The notes beneath the pieces were generated by a model. The model saw nothing but the letters and a program-made list of their open reading frames with translations. It did not search any database and was not told the origin of the DNA. The position numbers and the translations under genes are program-made. From Pseudomonadota bacterium (GTDB taxonomy: Bacteria; Pseudomonadota; Gammaproteobacteria; Steroidobacterales; Steroidobacteraceae), in contig JAFEDS010000009.1 in assembly GCA_018241505.1 (NCBI GenBank), forward strand, positions 496,001-560,000: a stretch of 64,000 nucleotides of DNA. Reading direction: 5' to 3'. Each line of letters begins with the position of its first letter. Positions within the stretch are counted from its first letter, which is position 1. Below, in pieces: positions 1-6,308 of this stretch.

Positions 1-2
1 CG

Positions 3-179
3 GGCGTCATTCACACGGACTTCGAGCATGGCTTCATTCGTGCCGAAGTGATCGCCTTCGCCGACTACATTGCCGGCAAGGGCGAAGCCGGCGCCAAGGA
101 AGCCGGCAAGCTCAGACTCGAGGGGAAGGAATACATCGTCAAGGAGGGCGATGTCATGCACTTCCGGTTCAATGTGTGA
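3..179 (+). CDS. ychF: 3' end of YchF, ribosome-binding ATPase
   Basis: Only the last 58 codons are present; the gene enters from the left edge. The product is the translation-associated, obg-like ATPase YchF. The visible tail carries the TGS-domain pattern [16 protein letters not shown], then [11 protein letters not shown], and ends [10 protein letters not shown], as in the E. coli protein. It stops with TGA at 177-179. It is a chromosomal housekeeping gene and marks the left flank of the integrated element. The 167 bases between it and the tRNA hold no gene. Confidence 0.96.
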   Translation, partial: GVIHTDFEHGFIRAEVIAFADYIAGKGEAGAKEAGKLRLEGKEYIVKEGDVMHFRFNV

Positions 180-346
180 GGCTGCCGCCGGGGTTGTAAC
201 TGGCTGTTTCAGCTTGGATTATTAGCTTGCGCACGGCCGCGGATGTTGCGCCGGTTGCACTTTTGGGTGGGGGCTAGGACAATGCGCGCCCCCTGGAGTC
301 CTTCAGGCGCTGTCGTGCGGCCTAGGGCTCCAGTTGCCAGTCATGT

Positions 347-420
347 GGAAAGGTAGCTCAGCCGGTTAGAGCACGGCACTCATAATGCCGGGGTCGAGGG
401 TTCGAGTCCCTCCCTTTCCA
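347..420 (+). tRNA. Elongator tRNA-Met (CAT), ICE attachment site
   Basis: The cloverleaf is complete: acceptor GGAAAGG pairs with CCTTTCC, D-stem GCTC with GAGC, anticodon stem CGGCA with TGCCG around loop CTCATAA (anticodon CAT), and T-stem GAGGG with CCCTC. The discriminator base is A and CCA is not encoded. D-arm and anticodon-arm sequences look like elongator tRNA-Met rather than initiator or Ile2. The integrase begins directly downstream on the opposite strand, so the 3' half of this gene is the integration target and stays functional after insertion. Confidence 0.96.
366..420. other. tRNA/integrase overlap, probable attachment core
   Basis: The last 17 codons of the integrase (GTRTLDPGIMSAVL at its end) are the reverse complement of the tRNA anticodon arm and 3' half. 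In tRNA-targeting ICEs the crossover lies in the 3' part of the tRNA and is duplicated at the distal end. I looked for a copy of the T-arm and 3' acceptor sequence in 61-64 kb and found none, so the exact core cannot be delimited here. Confidence 0.6.
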
Positions 421-1553
421 TTAAAACAAGCACTTACGCGCCGCCTTTTGCGCTTTAACTTCTCTGTGACAGTTTTTGTGACAGTTTCGTCGGCACCGAT
501 CAGGGTCCGGTCCGCAAACTGCCGCAGGTGACCGGGATCCACGTGGGTGTACAGATTGGGCATCTGCATCGAGGCCCAGCCCCCTAAGTCCATCAGCACG
601 CGGGGCGAGGTCCCGCCTTGGGTCTGCCAGCTCGCCCACGCGTGGCGCATGGTGTGGAAGGTGACCCCCGCGAGGCCCGCCGCCGCGCACTCCCGTCGCC
701 ACATGGCGGTGGTCACTTGCTTGAGGGGGGCGTGGCCCCGGAAGACGAATACGTAGCGATGCGCTTCTGCTGGCCACAGCCCGCGCATCGCCTCGTGAAT
801 GATCCGCCAGCGTTCCAGCACCGCCATCGCATCGGCATTGAGCGGCACGGGAATGGGCTCCCCCGACTTGGTCTCGTAACCGGGCACAAAGCAGCAGCGG
901 CGCGCCAGGTCGATCCGCTCCCAGGGCAGGTGCGTGATGTTGGAGCGTCGTAGGCCGGTCGCCAACGCCATGATGGTCATATCGCAGGTATGCAGCGGGA
1001 AGCGCTTGAGCAACTCGATGGCCTGCTCGCGCGTCACCCATTTGCGCTCGGATTTCGCCACCGTGAGGAGCGGGACAGTCGGCGCCTTTGAGAGCATCTT
1101 CCAGTCTTCGCCGGCACAGCGATTGAGGATCGCGGCCAACACCGCCAACTCGCGGTTCACCGTGCGGGGTTTGCGGGTGCGTTTGGTCTTCCAGTTGTGA
1201 CCGCGGCACTCGCGTTCCTCCAACAACTTGCGCAGCTTGAGGATCGCATCGTAATCGATCTCCGTCAGCAAGGAGCCCGACAGGTACTCGTTGAGCGTCT
1301 CGATCGCACGCTCCTTGCGCTCCCAACTCTTCAGCCGGGCATCTTCGAGTTCGCACCGCTTGACGGCGTCGTCCCAGGTGTAGAGGGTGCCACCGCCGGC
1401 TCGGAGCTTGTCCTTGAGATCACGACGGAGCTCTCTCTCCAGTTCCTGCGCGGCCGACTTGTTTGTTGTGTCAGACGAGCGTCTAACTTCGATGCCAGCG
1501 ACCTGGAATCGAATCTGCCAATACGGTGAATCGGGCCGTTTACTGAGGGGCAC
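366..1553 (-). CDS. int: Tyrosine recombinase (ICE integrase)
   Basis: This 395-residue site-specific recombinase should integrate and, with an excisionase, excise the element at tRNA-Met. The catalytic domain shows R202 in ATGLRRSNI, K229 in the ETKSGEP hairpin, H300-x-x-R303 in FHTMRHAW, W326 in DLGGWA and the nucleophile Y335 in NLYTHV. The N-terminal 150 residues are an arm/core-binding region. The start is GTG at 1553, preceded by AAGGAG about 10 bases upstream. The C-terminus reads through the tRNA gene in antisense. It lies downstream of, and overlaps, the AlpA-like gene. Confidence 0.95.
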   Translation of the reverse strand: MPLSKRPDSPYWQIRFQVAGIEVRRSSDTTNKSAAQELERELRRDLKDKLRAGGGTLYTWDDAVKRCELEDARLKSWERKERAIETLNEYLSGSLLTEIDYDAILKLRKLLEERECRGHNWKTKRTRKPRTVNRELAVLAAILNRCAGEDWKMLSKAPTVPLLTVAKSERKWVTREQAIELLKRFPLHTCDMTIMALATGLRRSNITHLPWERIDLARRCCFVPGYETKSGEPIPVPLNADAMAVLERWRIIHEAMRGLWPAEAHRYVFVFRGHAPLKQVTTAMWRRECAAAGLAGVTFHTMRHAWASWQTQGGTSPRVLMDLGGWASMQMPNLYTHVDPGHLRQFADRTLIGADETVTKTVTEKLKRKRRRVSACFNGKGGTRTLDPGIMSAVL

Positions 1554-1768
1554 GGTTTCAAGTTCTCCTTGGCTTTATCGCGCGACCATTGCCGCAGCGT
1601 CACCTCGTCAAAGCGCCAGTGCTTGCCCAGTTTGACGGCCGGCAGCACGCCTCTCGCTGCCATCCGGGCGACGGTCTTGGGGCGCAGCCCCAGAAACTCA
1701 GCGGCTTGAACGGGCGTCCAAAGAGCCGCGGCAACCGTCAAGGGTCCGCCCGTTGTAGGATCTAACAC
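1331..1768 (-). CDS. AlpA/excisionase-like HTH DNA-binding protein
   Basis: The first 70 residues form a MerR-like winged helix of the excisionase/AlpA type: WTPVQAAEFLGLRP, then KTVARMAARG, then LPAVKLGKHWRF, then an acidic/tryptophan segment. Such proteins act as recombination directionality factors or integrase regulators. The frame stays open to 145 residues, but everything after about residue 70 overlaps the integrase gene by 223 bases in another frame and is low in complexity, so the functional part is probably the N-terminal domain. A pair of palindromes lies 70-100 bases upstream and may be its operator. Confidence 0.8.
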   Translation of the reverse strand: MLDPTTGGPLTVAAALWTPVQAAEFLGLRPKTVARMAARGVLPAVKLGKHWRFDEVTLRQWSRDKAKENLKPCPSVNGPIHRIGRFDSRSLASKLDARLTQQTSRPRRNWRESSVVISRTSSEPAVAPSTPGTTPSSGANSKMPG

Positions 1769-1836
1769 AATCGGGTCCGCGGTGGAATAAAAATTGTCCT
1801 CTCACAACCCACTGATGTGGAGTGGTGCGTCCTGCA

Positions 1837-1870
1837 AGTCAGAATCTGACTCAACAGTCAGAATCTGACT
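1837..1870. repeat. Two identical 15-bp palindromes (operator or Xis-site candidate)
   Basis: AGTCAGAATCTGACT occurs at 1837-1851 and again at 1856-1870. Each copy is an inverted repeat with 7-base arms around a central A, and the two start 19 bases apart, about two helical turns. The copies with flanking CAA/TTG make one larger inverted repeat. The position, just upstream of the AlpA-like gene, suits an autoregulatory operator or excisionase binding sites. The rest of 1769-2168 shows nothing I can support: one 61-codon minus frame (1965-2150) has no ribosome binding site or recognisable content. Confidence 0.7.
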
Positions 1871-2168
1871 TGTAGCGGCGTTCTCGTGGGCACGTTGCCG
1901 ACATGCGCAAAAGGGCCGCCGCGAGAGAGTCTGTGTGCGCACCTCGCCCGCTGTCCGGCGCCAATCAGACACTGCAGCGCACCTGATTGTTGAGGGAGTG
2001 GGAAGAGGACCTCAAAGCCACCGTGTGGATGGCCCCGTCACGCACATAGAAGCCGCTCCAGGGGACTTCAGCGCAGATCCTCAGCCGAGCATCGGGTAGG
2101 GCGGTCCGGGCGGTGCGCACACGCGTGGGCGCACGGCTCAACCGTGCCACCAGTGCTGTTCTCAGTTC

Positions 2169-2390
2169 TCAACAATGGCTGTCGGTCCGAGCCGTTGCGA
2201 TCAGGCCGGACAATCGGTAGCGCGCGGTCGGTCGGTTTGTCATCGCCGTAGGGTCGGCGGCGTCGATCTCGAACGACCGCGTAACAGCCCTCCGGAATCG
2301 CCTGATATCAGGATCAATGGGTAAATGCGTATCCCCGCGGTGCGGTTCAAGATGCGTGGACGGGGGGTGGCGCCGGGTGGATCTCGTCAT
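2169..2390 (-). CDS. Small hypothetical protein, leader-preceded
   Basis: This is a 73-residue basic protein of unknown function, with no domain that I recognise. Support is indirect: it starts with ATG, carries AGAGGGAGA about 6 bases upstream, and is preceded by a stable hairpin (2419-2459) of the kind found before many small genes in this element. Codon content is arginine-rich and the product could be poorly folded. I cannot exclude a decayed or non-coding frame. Confidence 0.4.
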   Translation of the reverse strand: MTRSTRRHPPSTHLEPHRGDTHLPIDPDIRRFRRAVTRSFEIDAADPTAMTNRPTARYRLSGLIATARTDSHC

Positions 2391-2418
2391 CGGACGTCTC
2401 CCTCTGGCTGGGGTGAAT

Positions 2419-2459
2419 GAGGAGACTCGGCGCCCCCGAAGGGGGTGTGATGTCTCCTC
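2419..2459 (-). promoter_or_regulatory. GC hairpin leader before the 2390 gene
   Basis: Outer stem GAGGAGAC/GTCTCCTC (2419-2426 with 2452-2459) encloses CCCCC-GAA-GGGGG. It lies 29 bases upstream of the ATG, outside the ribosome binding site. It belongs to the recurrent leader-hairpin family of this window. Confidence 0.55.
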
Positions 2460-2507
2460 GGGTGACGAACCAGAAAGAGCCGCTTGGGGCTTGACAGCAC
2501 ACCAGCA

Positions 2508-2533
2508 CGGTCATCCAGTGCTCTGGATGACCG
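2508..2533. repeat. 11-bp inverted repeat
   Basis: CGGTCATCCAG (2508-2518) is the exact reverse complement of CTGGATGACCG (2523-2533), separated by TGCT. It has no T-tract, so it is not a clear terminator. It sits in the 2391-2766 interval between the small leader-preceded gene and the end of the cytosine methyltransferase. Nothing else in that interval is supportable. Confidence 0.6.
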
Positions 2534-2766
2534 CCCGCGTGCCGTTGCGAGCTGGGAATTAGTCCAAGTGCGGCCCACGGCCGCACTCATCGAGGGTCCT
2601 AACCCAACAAGAGCACGACCGCTAACGTGTACCCCATGTCCGTTCGCCGTCCCGCTTAACTGGATCGAGCAACGCACTCCCATTGTTCCGGCGTGAGTGA
2701 CGAGGGGATCGCAACGCCATCCCACCCACACCTACGGCAACACGGGTGAGCCCATCCCCGCGCCGA

Positions 2767-3735
2767 TCAGGACGTTATTCGCTCGAGGAGCAGTCTCCAT
2801 GCTGTCTTTGCCACTCGCGGAACCTGTCCATTGCCAAGGGCTGTAATGCGGTCCACCCGATAGGCCACCCCATGAGCCACTCGACCCACGTCGGGTTCAG
2901 GCGGCCAGTGAGCCCGGAGCCCTCGACCCGATAGTCCAATCGATCGTTCGCGCGGCTGCGGCCGTCCTTCCTCGTCAACGCCCCAGTCGAAGACCCCTTG
3001 CGCATCGCCACCGTGGGTGTCGGGAATTTCAAGACGGCTGTCGCGAGTCCATCCCCGCTCCGGCTGCTCGCTCCCTTGCGGTTGTAGTTTCCCTTCACGG
3101 TCGGTGTCGGCCATAGGTTGTATCGCGCCATCGCTCCGAGTGTGGGTCGTAATTGTGCACGGTCGCTCTCGGAGCGATTGAATCGACTACCCGTGTCCAG
3201 GGTGACGGGCGTGGGCAAGAAGCCAGATTCGTCTTCGGATGTGCAGCGCTCCAACGTCGGACGCTCCCAGCACTCCCCATTCAACATCGAACCGGAGCTC
3301 GGCCAGGTCTGAGAGAATTCGGTGAATTCCTCGAGAAGTAAGAGCTGGGCTGTTTTCCACGAAGACGTAGCGGGGTTCCACCTCGCGAACGATGCGAGCC
3401 ATTTCACGCCAGAGGCCGGAGCGCTCGCCGTCGAGTCCGTCGCCAGAGCCTGCGACGCTGATGTCCTGGCAAGGAAAACCTCCCGAAACCACGTCAATAA
3501 GGCCGCGCCACGGTCGGCCGTCAAAACTTGTGACGTCAGACCAAATCGGGAAAATCGGCAGGCATCCATCGGCTTGCCGCTGCGCGAGAAGGGCTGCGCA
3601 GTAGGCATCACGTTCAACTGCGCAAACGGTTCGCCAGCCCAGGAGTGATCCACCGAGAATGCCCCCACCAGCGCCTGCGAAAAGAGCCAGCTCACGGAGA
3701 CACTCGGCGGCTGGATTGCGGTCGGCCTCTGTCAT
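2767..3735 (-). pseudogene. Phage-type C5-cytosine DNA methyltransferase with in-frame amber codon
   Basis: The enzyme would methylate cytosine C5 in DNA. The frame opens at ATG 3735 with motif I (LALFAGAGGG), motif IV with the catalytic Cys (SGGFPCQDIS), motif VI (FVENSPAL) and motif VIII (IRRRIWLLA). A single TAG at 3187-3189 (codon 183) then interrupts it. The same frame continues open to 2767 and ends with motif X (ITALGNGQVPRVAKTAW). Total length without the stop would be 322 residues, normal for the family. Without readthrough the product lacks its target-recognition region and motif X and should be inactive. A second frame across the same DNA is also open. No strong ribosome binding site is visible. 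Confidence 0.8.
2775..3695 (-). CDS. Overlapping 306-codon frame inside the methyltransferase locus
   Basis: This frame, offset from the methyltransferase, is open for 306 codons from GTG 3695. It has family-like features: SWLFSQALVGAF at the start, EPFAQLNVMPTAQPF, SWKTAQLLLLEEF, repeated PTPT segments (FLPTPVTLDTG, LWPTPTVKGNYN, KFPTPTVA) and a C-terminus LNPTWVEWLMGWPIGWTAL. I recall closely similar proteins annotated in prophages, often as methylase or hypothetical protein. Either the locus is dual-coding, or these database entries echo conservation of the methyltransferase frame. There is no convincing ribosome binding site. Confidence 0.4.
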   Translation of the reverse strand: MSWLFSQALVGAFSVDHSWAGEPFAQLNVMPTAQPFSRSGKPMDACRFSRFGLTSQVLTADRGAALLTWFREVFLARTSASQALATDSTASAPASGVKWLASFARWNPATSSWKTAQLLLLEEFTEFSQTWPSSGSMLNGECWERPTLERCTSEDESGFLPTPVTLDTGSRFNRSESDRAQLRPTLGAMARYNLWPTPTVKGNYNRKGASSRSGDGLATAVLKFPTPTVAMRKGSSTGALTRKDGRSRANDRLDYRVEGSGLTGRLNPTWVEWLMGWPIGWTALQPLAMDRFREWQRQHGDCSSSE

Positions 3736-3861
3736 TCATCGCCACACGTGCCTCAGGTCCTTCAGACTAGATGTCACTGAGTCCCCGGGCCGAGCGCCAT
3801 CCAGGAGCCTGGGTTACCCGCATTGTCAGGGCACCCGGCGAAGCCCAACCCGTTCCTGGCA

Positions 3862-3908
3862 GTCTCAGGCCGGGGACGGCTCCGCGAGGAGCGGCCACGG
3901 CCTGAGAC
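3862..3908. repeat. Long hairpin between two minus-strand genes
   Basis: GTCTCAGGCCG (3862-3872) pairs exactly with CGGCCTGAGAC (3898-3908), and the loop contains a second stem GGCTCC/GGAGC. It lies 6 bases downstream of the 3915-4331 gene and upstream of the cytosine methyltransferase. It may work as an intrinsic terminator without a T-tract or as a processing site. Confidence 0.5.
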
Positions 3909-3914
3909 CCAGAC

Positions 3915-4331
3915 TCAAATGTCGTTCAACGAACCATCTTTGATGGAGGGATTGAGGTGCCTTTCTATGATCTTCGCGATCGATAGCCTCTCACGTAACA
4001 GTTTGGTGCATGTCTTTCCAGTCAGTGCTGCCTTGAGGTAACCCGCATCATCGGGAGTCAGGGACTGTTGTGAAACCATTCCATCGATGGTTTGGTGAAG
4101 AATGTCGCCGTTATAGGAATCGAGCCTGGCTCGGAGGTAGATGTTCCGGGCCATCGGAGTGAGTTCGGCGTGCCGCGCCGTCACGTGCTCGGTTGGGAAT
4201 ACCTCACCGGAAAGTTTCACGAGACCGGCATCGACAAGTGCTTCCGGAAGGTGGTTTGCGCGGGAGTCCGCTTTCACATCGGCAGCATGGGGCCCGCCCT
4301 TGGTAGCCTGCGCTGCGGTTGCGGCTGACAT
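3915..4331 (-). CDS. Hypothetical protein, 138 aa
   Basis: I recognise no family. The protein is soluble, with an Ala/Lys-rich N-terminus and a helical C-terminal half (SLTPDDAGYLKAALTG, then RERLSIAKIIERHL), suggesting a small alpha-helical domain. The ATG at 4331 sits in the loop of a perfect stem (GCTGAC at 4324-4329 with GTCAGC at 4334-4339) that is also the 5' end of the structured leader of the divergent gene at 4502. No Shine-Dalgarno sequence is visible. Start uncertain; the frame looks genuinely coding. Confidence 0.55.
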   Translation of the reverse strand: MSAATAAQATKGGPHAADVKADSRANHLPEALVDAGLVKLSGEVFPTEHVTARHAELTPMARNIYLRARLDSYNGDILHQTIDGMVSQQSLTPDDAGYLKAALTGKTCTKLLRERLSIAKIIERHLNPSIKDGSLNDI

Positions 4332-4501
4332 GCGTCAGCGATATGCCCAGGTAGCCACGACCTTCAAGGCTACGGTGCGCTGATGTGCACCGGTCAAGTT
4401 GTCATCCGAACGCGTCCTGCGTTCATTCCATCCACCCTCACCAGGGGACCCGTGTCCCTCTGTGTCAGGGAACGGGTCTCCATCGCCTCAAGGAGACTCT
4501 C
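4324..4501 (+). ncRNA. Structured leader, DUF3577-motif-like (copy 1)
   Basis: Read on the plus strand: hairpin GCTGAC/GTCAGC; then GCCCAG; then hairpin GTAGCC/GGCTAC (4351-4356 with 4368-4373) enclosing ACGACCTTCAA; hairpin GGTGC/GCACC (4374-4391); hairpin GAACGC/GCGTTC (4408-4424); and a GC hairpin of GGGACCCG type just before AAGGAGAC and the ATG at 4502. The same order occurs upstream of genes at 13396, 14172 and 47989. The last is a DUF3577 gene, for which I recall a published cis-acting RNA motif of that name. It could equally act as folded single-stranded DNA during transfer. Confidence 0.65.
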
Positions 4502-5374
4502 ATGGATCATGCAGCCATTCGTGCTCAGCTACCCACTCTGGTAGCACCTCATCTGCCCCGCAATACTCGCCGTTTCAAATTCCGGATCTACGACAACACG
4601 CCGTTAGTATCCGGGCTCGGTTTTCACGTTGATCCGCAGCCGTTTCAAGGAAAGGTTGTGGTCAAGACTGACTCGGCCATCATCATCAAGGTAACCCGCA
4701 CCGACTTTGCGGTCCTCGACCGAAGTCTGGTGACCCAGGAGCCGGAGGACGGAAGCCAGATTGTCGTAACGCCTTACGCGCGGCACCACTTCGATGGCAC
4801 ACGCCTGGATGCGCCGGTCGAGGAGGTTCGGCAGACCGCTGATGGCCAGACGTACAAGACGAAGACTCTGATACTGGGTGAGGCCACCACTCACCTTCCT
4901 GTTGCCAAGCCGCGCTCCGAGGCACTCGTTACATTGATTGAACAACTGGAGCGGTTGCCGGCGCCGGACGGGTTTCGCCGCATCTCCCATTTGCTCGCCG
5001 ACGCGAATGCCTGCGACTTCAGGTGCGTCGACCGGGAGGGGGACGACAGCCTCGTGAAGACTCCGCCCGCCCTCGTCTTCACCGTCAACAGCATGAAGTT
5101 CGCCGGCCAGGTGGCCGTGCTGTACCAACCCGGCATTGACCTGTATGCCGTGGAACTGTATCGGAGCGGCGAGCGGCTGACTCGACAGGATGGTCTTTAC
5201 TTCGATGACCTCGGGGGAATGTTGGAGCGTCTGATAGACGACGGGAGCTGGCGTTCGATTCGAATCGAGATCGCATCGGGGGCGAAACGTGCCGGCTCAG
5301 GTCCTAGACACTCTTCAGAATCCCCCTCGCAAGGTCCCCATCTCAGCGGCGCACCCGCGGGCGCGTCAACTTGA
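4502..5374 (+). CDS. ICE accessory protein of unknown function, 290 aa
   Basis: ATG 4502 follows AAGGAGAC by 5 bases and a long structured leader, which fixes the start; the frame is open 117 bases further upstream but inside the leader. The product is soluble. Its N-terminal half is beta-rich (HVDPQPFQGKVVVK, IIIKVTRTDFAVLDR) and is followed by a helical segment (ALVTLIEQLERLPAPDGFRR) and a second mixed domain ending near residue 255. The last 25 residues are low-complexity Ser/Pro/Gly. I do not recognise the family. Sharing its leader with the DUF3577 gene suggests co-regulation with the ICE replication set. Confidence 0.8.
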   Translation: MDHAAIRAQLPTLVAPHLPRNTRRFKFRIYDNTPLVSGLGFHVDPQPFQGKVVVKTDSAIIIKVTRTDFAVLDRSLVTQEPEDGSQIVVTPYARHHFDGTRLDAPVEEVRQTADGQTYKTKTLILGEATTHLPVAKPRSEALVTLIEQLERLPAPDGFRRISHLLADANACDFRCVDREGDDSLVKTPPALVFTVNSMKFAGQVAVLYQPGIDLYAVELYRSGERLTRQDGLYFDDLGGMLERLIDDGSWRSIRIEIASGAKRAGSGPRHSSESPSQGPHLSGAPAGAST

Positions 5375-5488
5375 GTCTGTAGGGCTTACGAGTACTACCG
5401 ATTCGCCGCTCGCTTTACAGGCCCCTACCGGATCTGCGAAAGCATCTCACGTCGGCCGCAGCCCAGTAGCGCGCGCTTCATCGCGAAA

Positions 5489-5517
5489 GGGGTCGGAGCC
5501 TCATGGACTCCGGCCCC
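5489..5517. terminator. Hairpin after the 4502 gene
   Basis: GGGGTCGGAG (5489-5498) pairs with CTCCGGCCCC (5508-5517) with one wobble pair and a 9-base loop. It lies 115 bases downstream of the 4502-5374 stop. There is no T-tract on either strand, so a terminator role is only possible. Confidence 0.35.
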
Positions 5518-5539
5518 TCCGCCCGTCATGAGGCGAGCC

Positions 5540-5614
5540 TTACGTGTTTTCAACGGATGCGATTCCCCGCGTCGTCAGGCGTTGACGCTCGCGTTCATCG
5601 CGCTCATCGTTCAT
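5540..5614 (-). CDS. Micro-ORF with near-perfect ribosome binding site
   Basis: This 24-codon frame starts at ATG 5614, with AGGAGGTGAT ending about 5 bases upstream, one of the strongest ribosome binding sites in the window. The product is highly charged (MNDERDERERQRL, then TTRGIASVENT). It sits directly downstream of the frameshifted methyltransferase on the same strand. It could be a genuine microprotein, a leader peptide or the remnant start of a deleted gene. Confidence 0.4.
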   Translation of the reverse strand: MNDERDERERQRLTTRGIASVENT

Positions 5615-5627
5615 GGTGCATCACCTC

Positions 5628-6308
5628 CTAGTATTGCCCTGTTCGAGTGAAGGCAGATATCTGGGCTCGCATCGGCCGTTGCGTACCACGACCCAGAAAC
5701 AATGAACATTCCTCGCGTGATACGGCCTGCCGCCAACGTCCGCTCTTGAGGCGGCCACCCGTCGGGTCGCGCTGTACGATGAGGTCCCCTGGCGTCAGGC
5801 CGACCGCAACGGACCTTGGGCATTGAACAATTCGAGGTATCCACTGATACCGATGATGGTGCACGTAGTCCTTGATCTTGCCGAAGGGGACCATCGACAC
5901 GAACGACACGACGGGGCTTTCCGTAACATGGGCTTGTGAAGTTCCGCCACATTATCAGCCCAGATACTTCGGCCGCGACCGTAGAGCTTCACGAAAGGTG
6001 CGAGCGAGCGCGCGGAGGCAGCGGCGAGTTGCACGGGGGGCGGGTCATACACGAGCACGTCCACTGTGTGACCCGCGTCCGATAGCGCGTGCCAACCGCG
6101 AACCGCGTCTTGACGAACTGCGGGATCGATGTCGTATCCCACTGCAGACCAGTGGCCCCCACATTCTTCGGCTGTTACAACAGACATCCACGATCCGCTG
6201 GGCATGAGGCGCGTAGAAGGCAAACATTACATCCGGCAACTCACGATCCCGGCCATTCCACAACGATGCGAGCCTGTCGATGGCCTGCCGGCCCGCGGCG
6301 ATCTTCAT
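5628..6308 (-). pseudogene. Phage-type methyltransferase-like gene with two frameshifts
   Basis: Three frames read in order give one protein: from ATG 6308 (MKIAAGRQAIDRL ... AQRIVDVCCNSRRMWG), then from about 6140 in the next frame (GYDIDPAVRQDAV ... TVDVLVYDPPPVQLAA), then from about 5925 in the third (TESPVVSFVSMVPFGKIKDY ... GLTPGDLIVQRDP). VDVCCNSRRMWG resembles a SAM-binding motif I and VYDPPP a catalytic DPPx motif. The first shift is consistent with an extra G in a GGG run at 6138-6140. The ATG overlaps the stop of the upstream methyltransferase (ATGA), so the gene was once translationally coupled to it. Sequencing error is possible. Confidence 0.65.

Noticed and set aside
421-1356. 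Long minus-strand frame (311 codons) overlapping the integrase in another phase
   Set aside because: Arg/Ala-rich shadow of the integrase with no recognisable content; the integrase frame has all catalytic motifs.
1965-2150. 61-codon minus-strand frame
   Set aside because: No start signal and no recognisable product.
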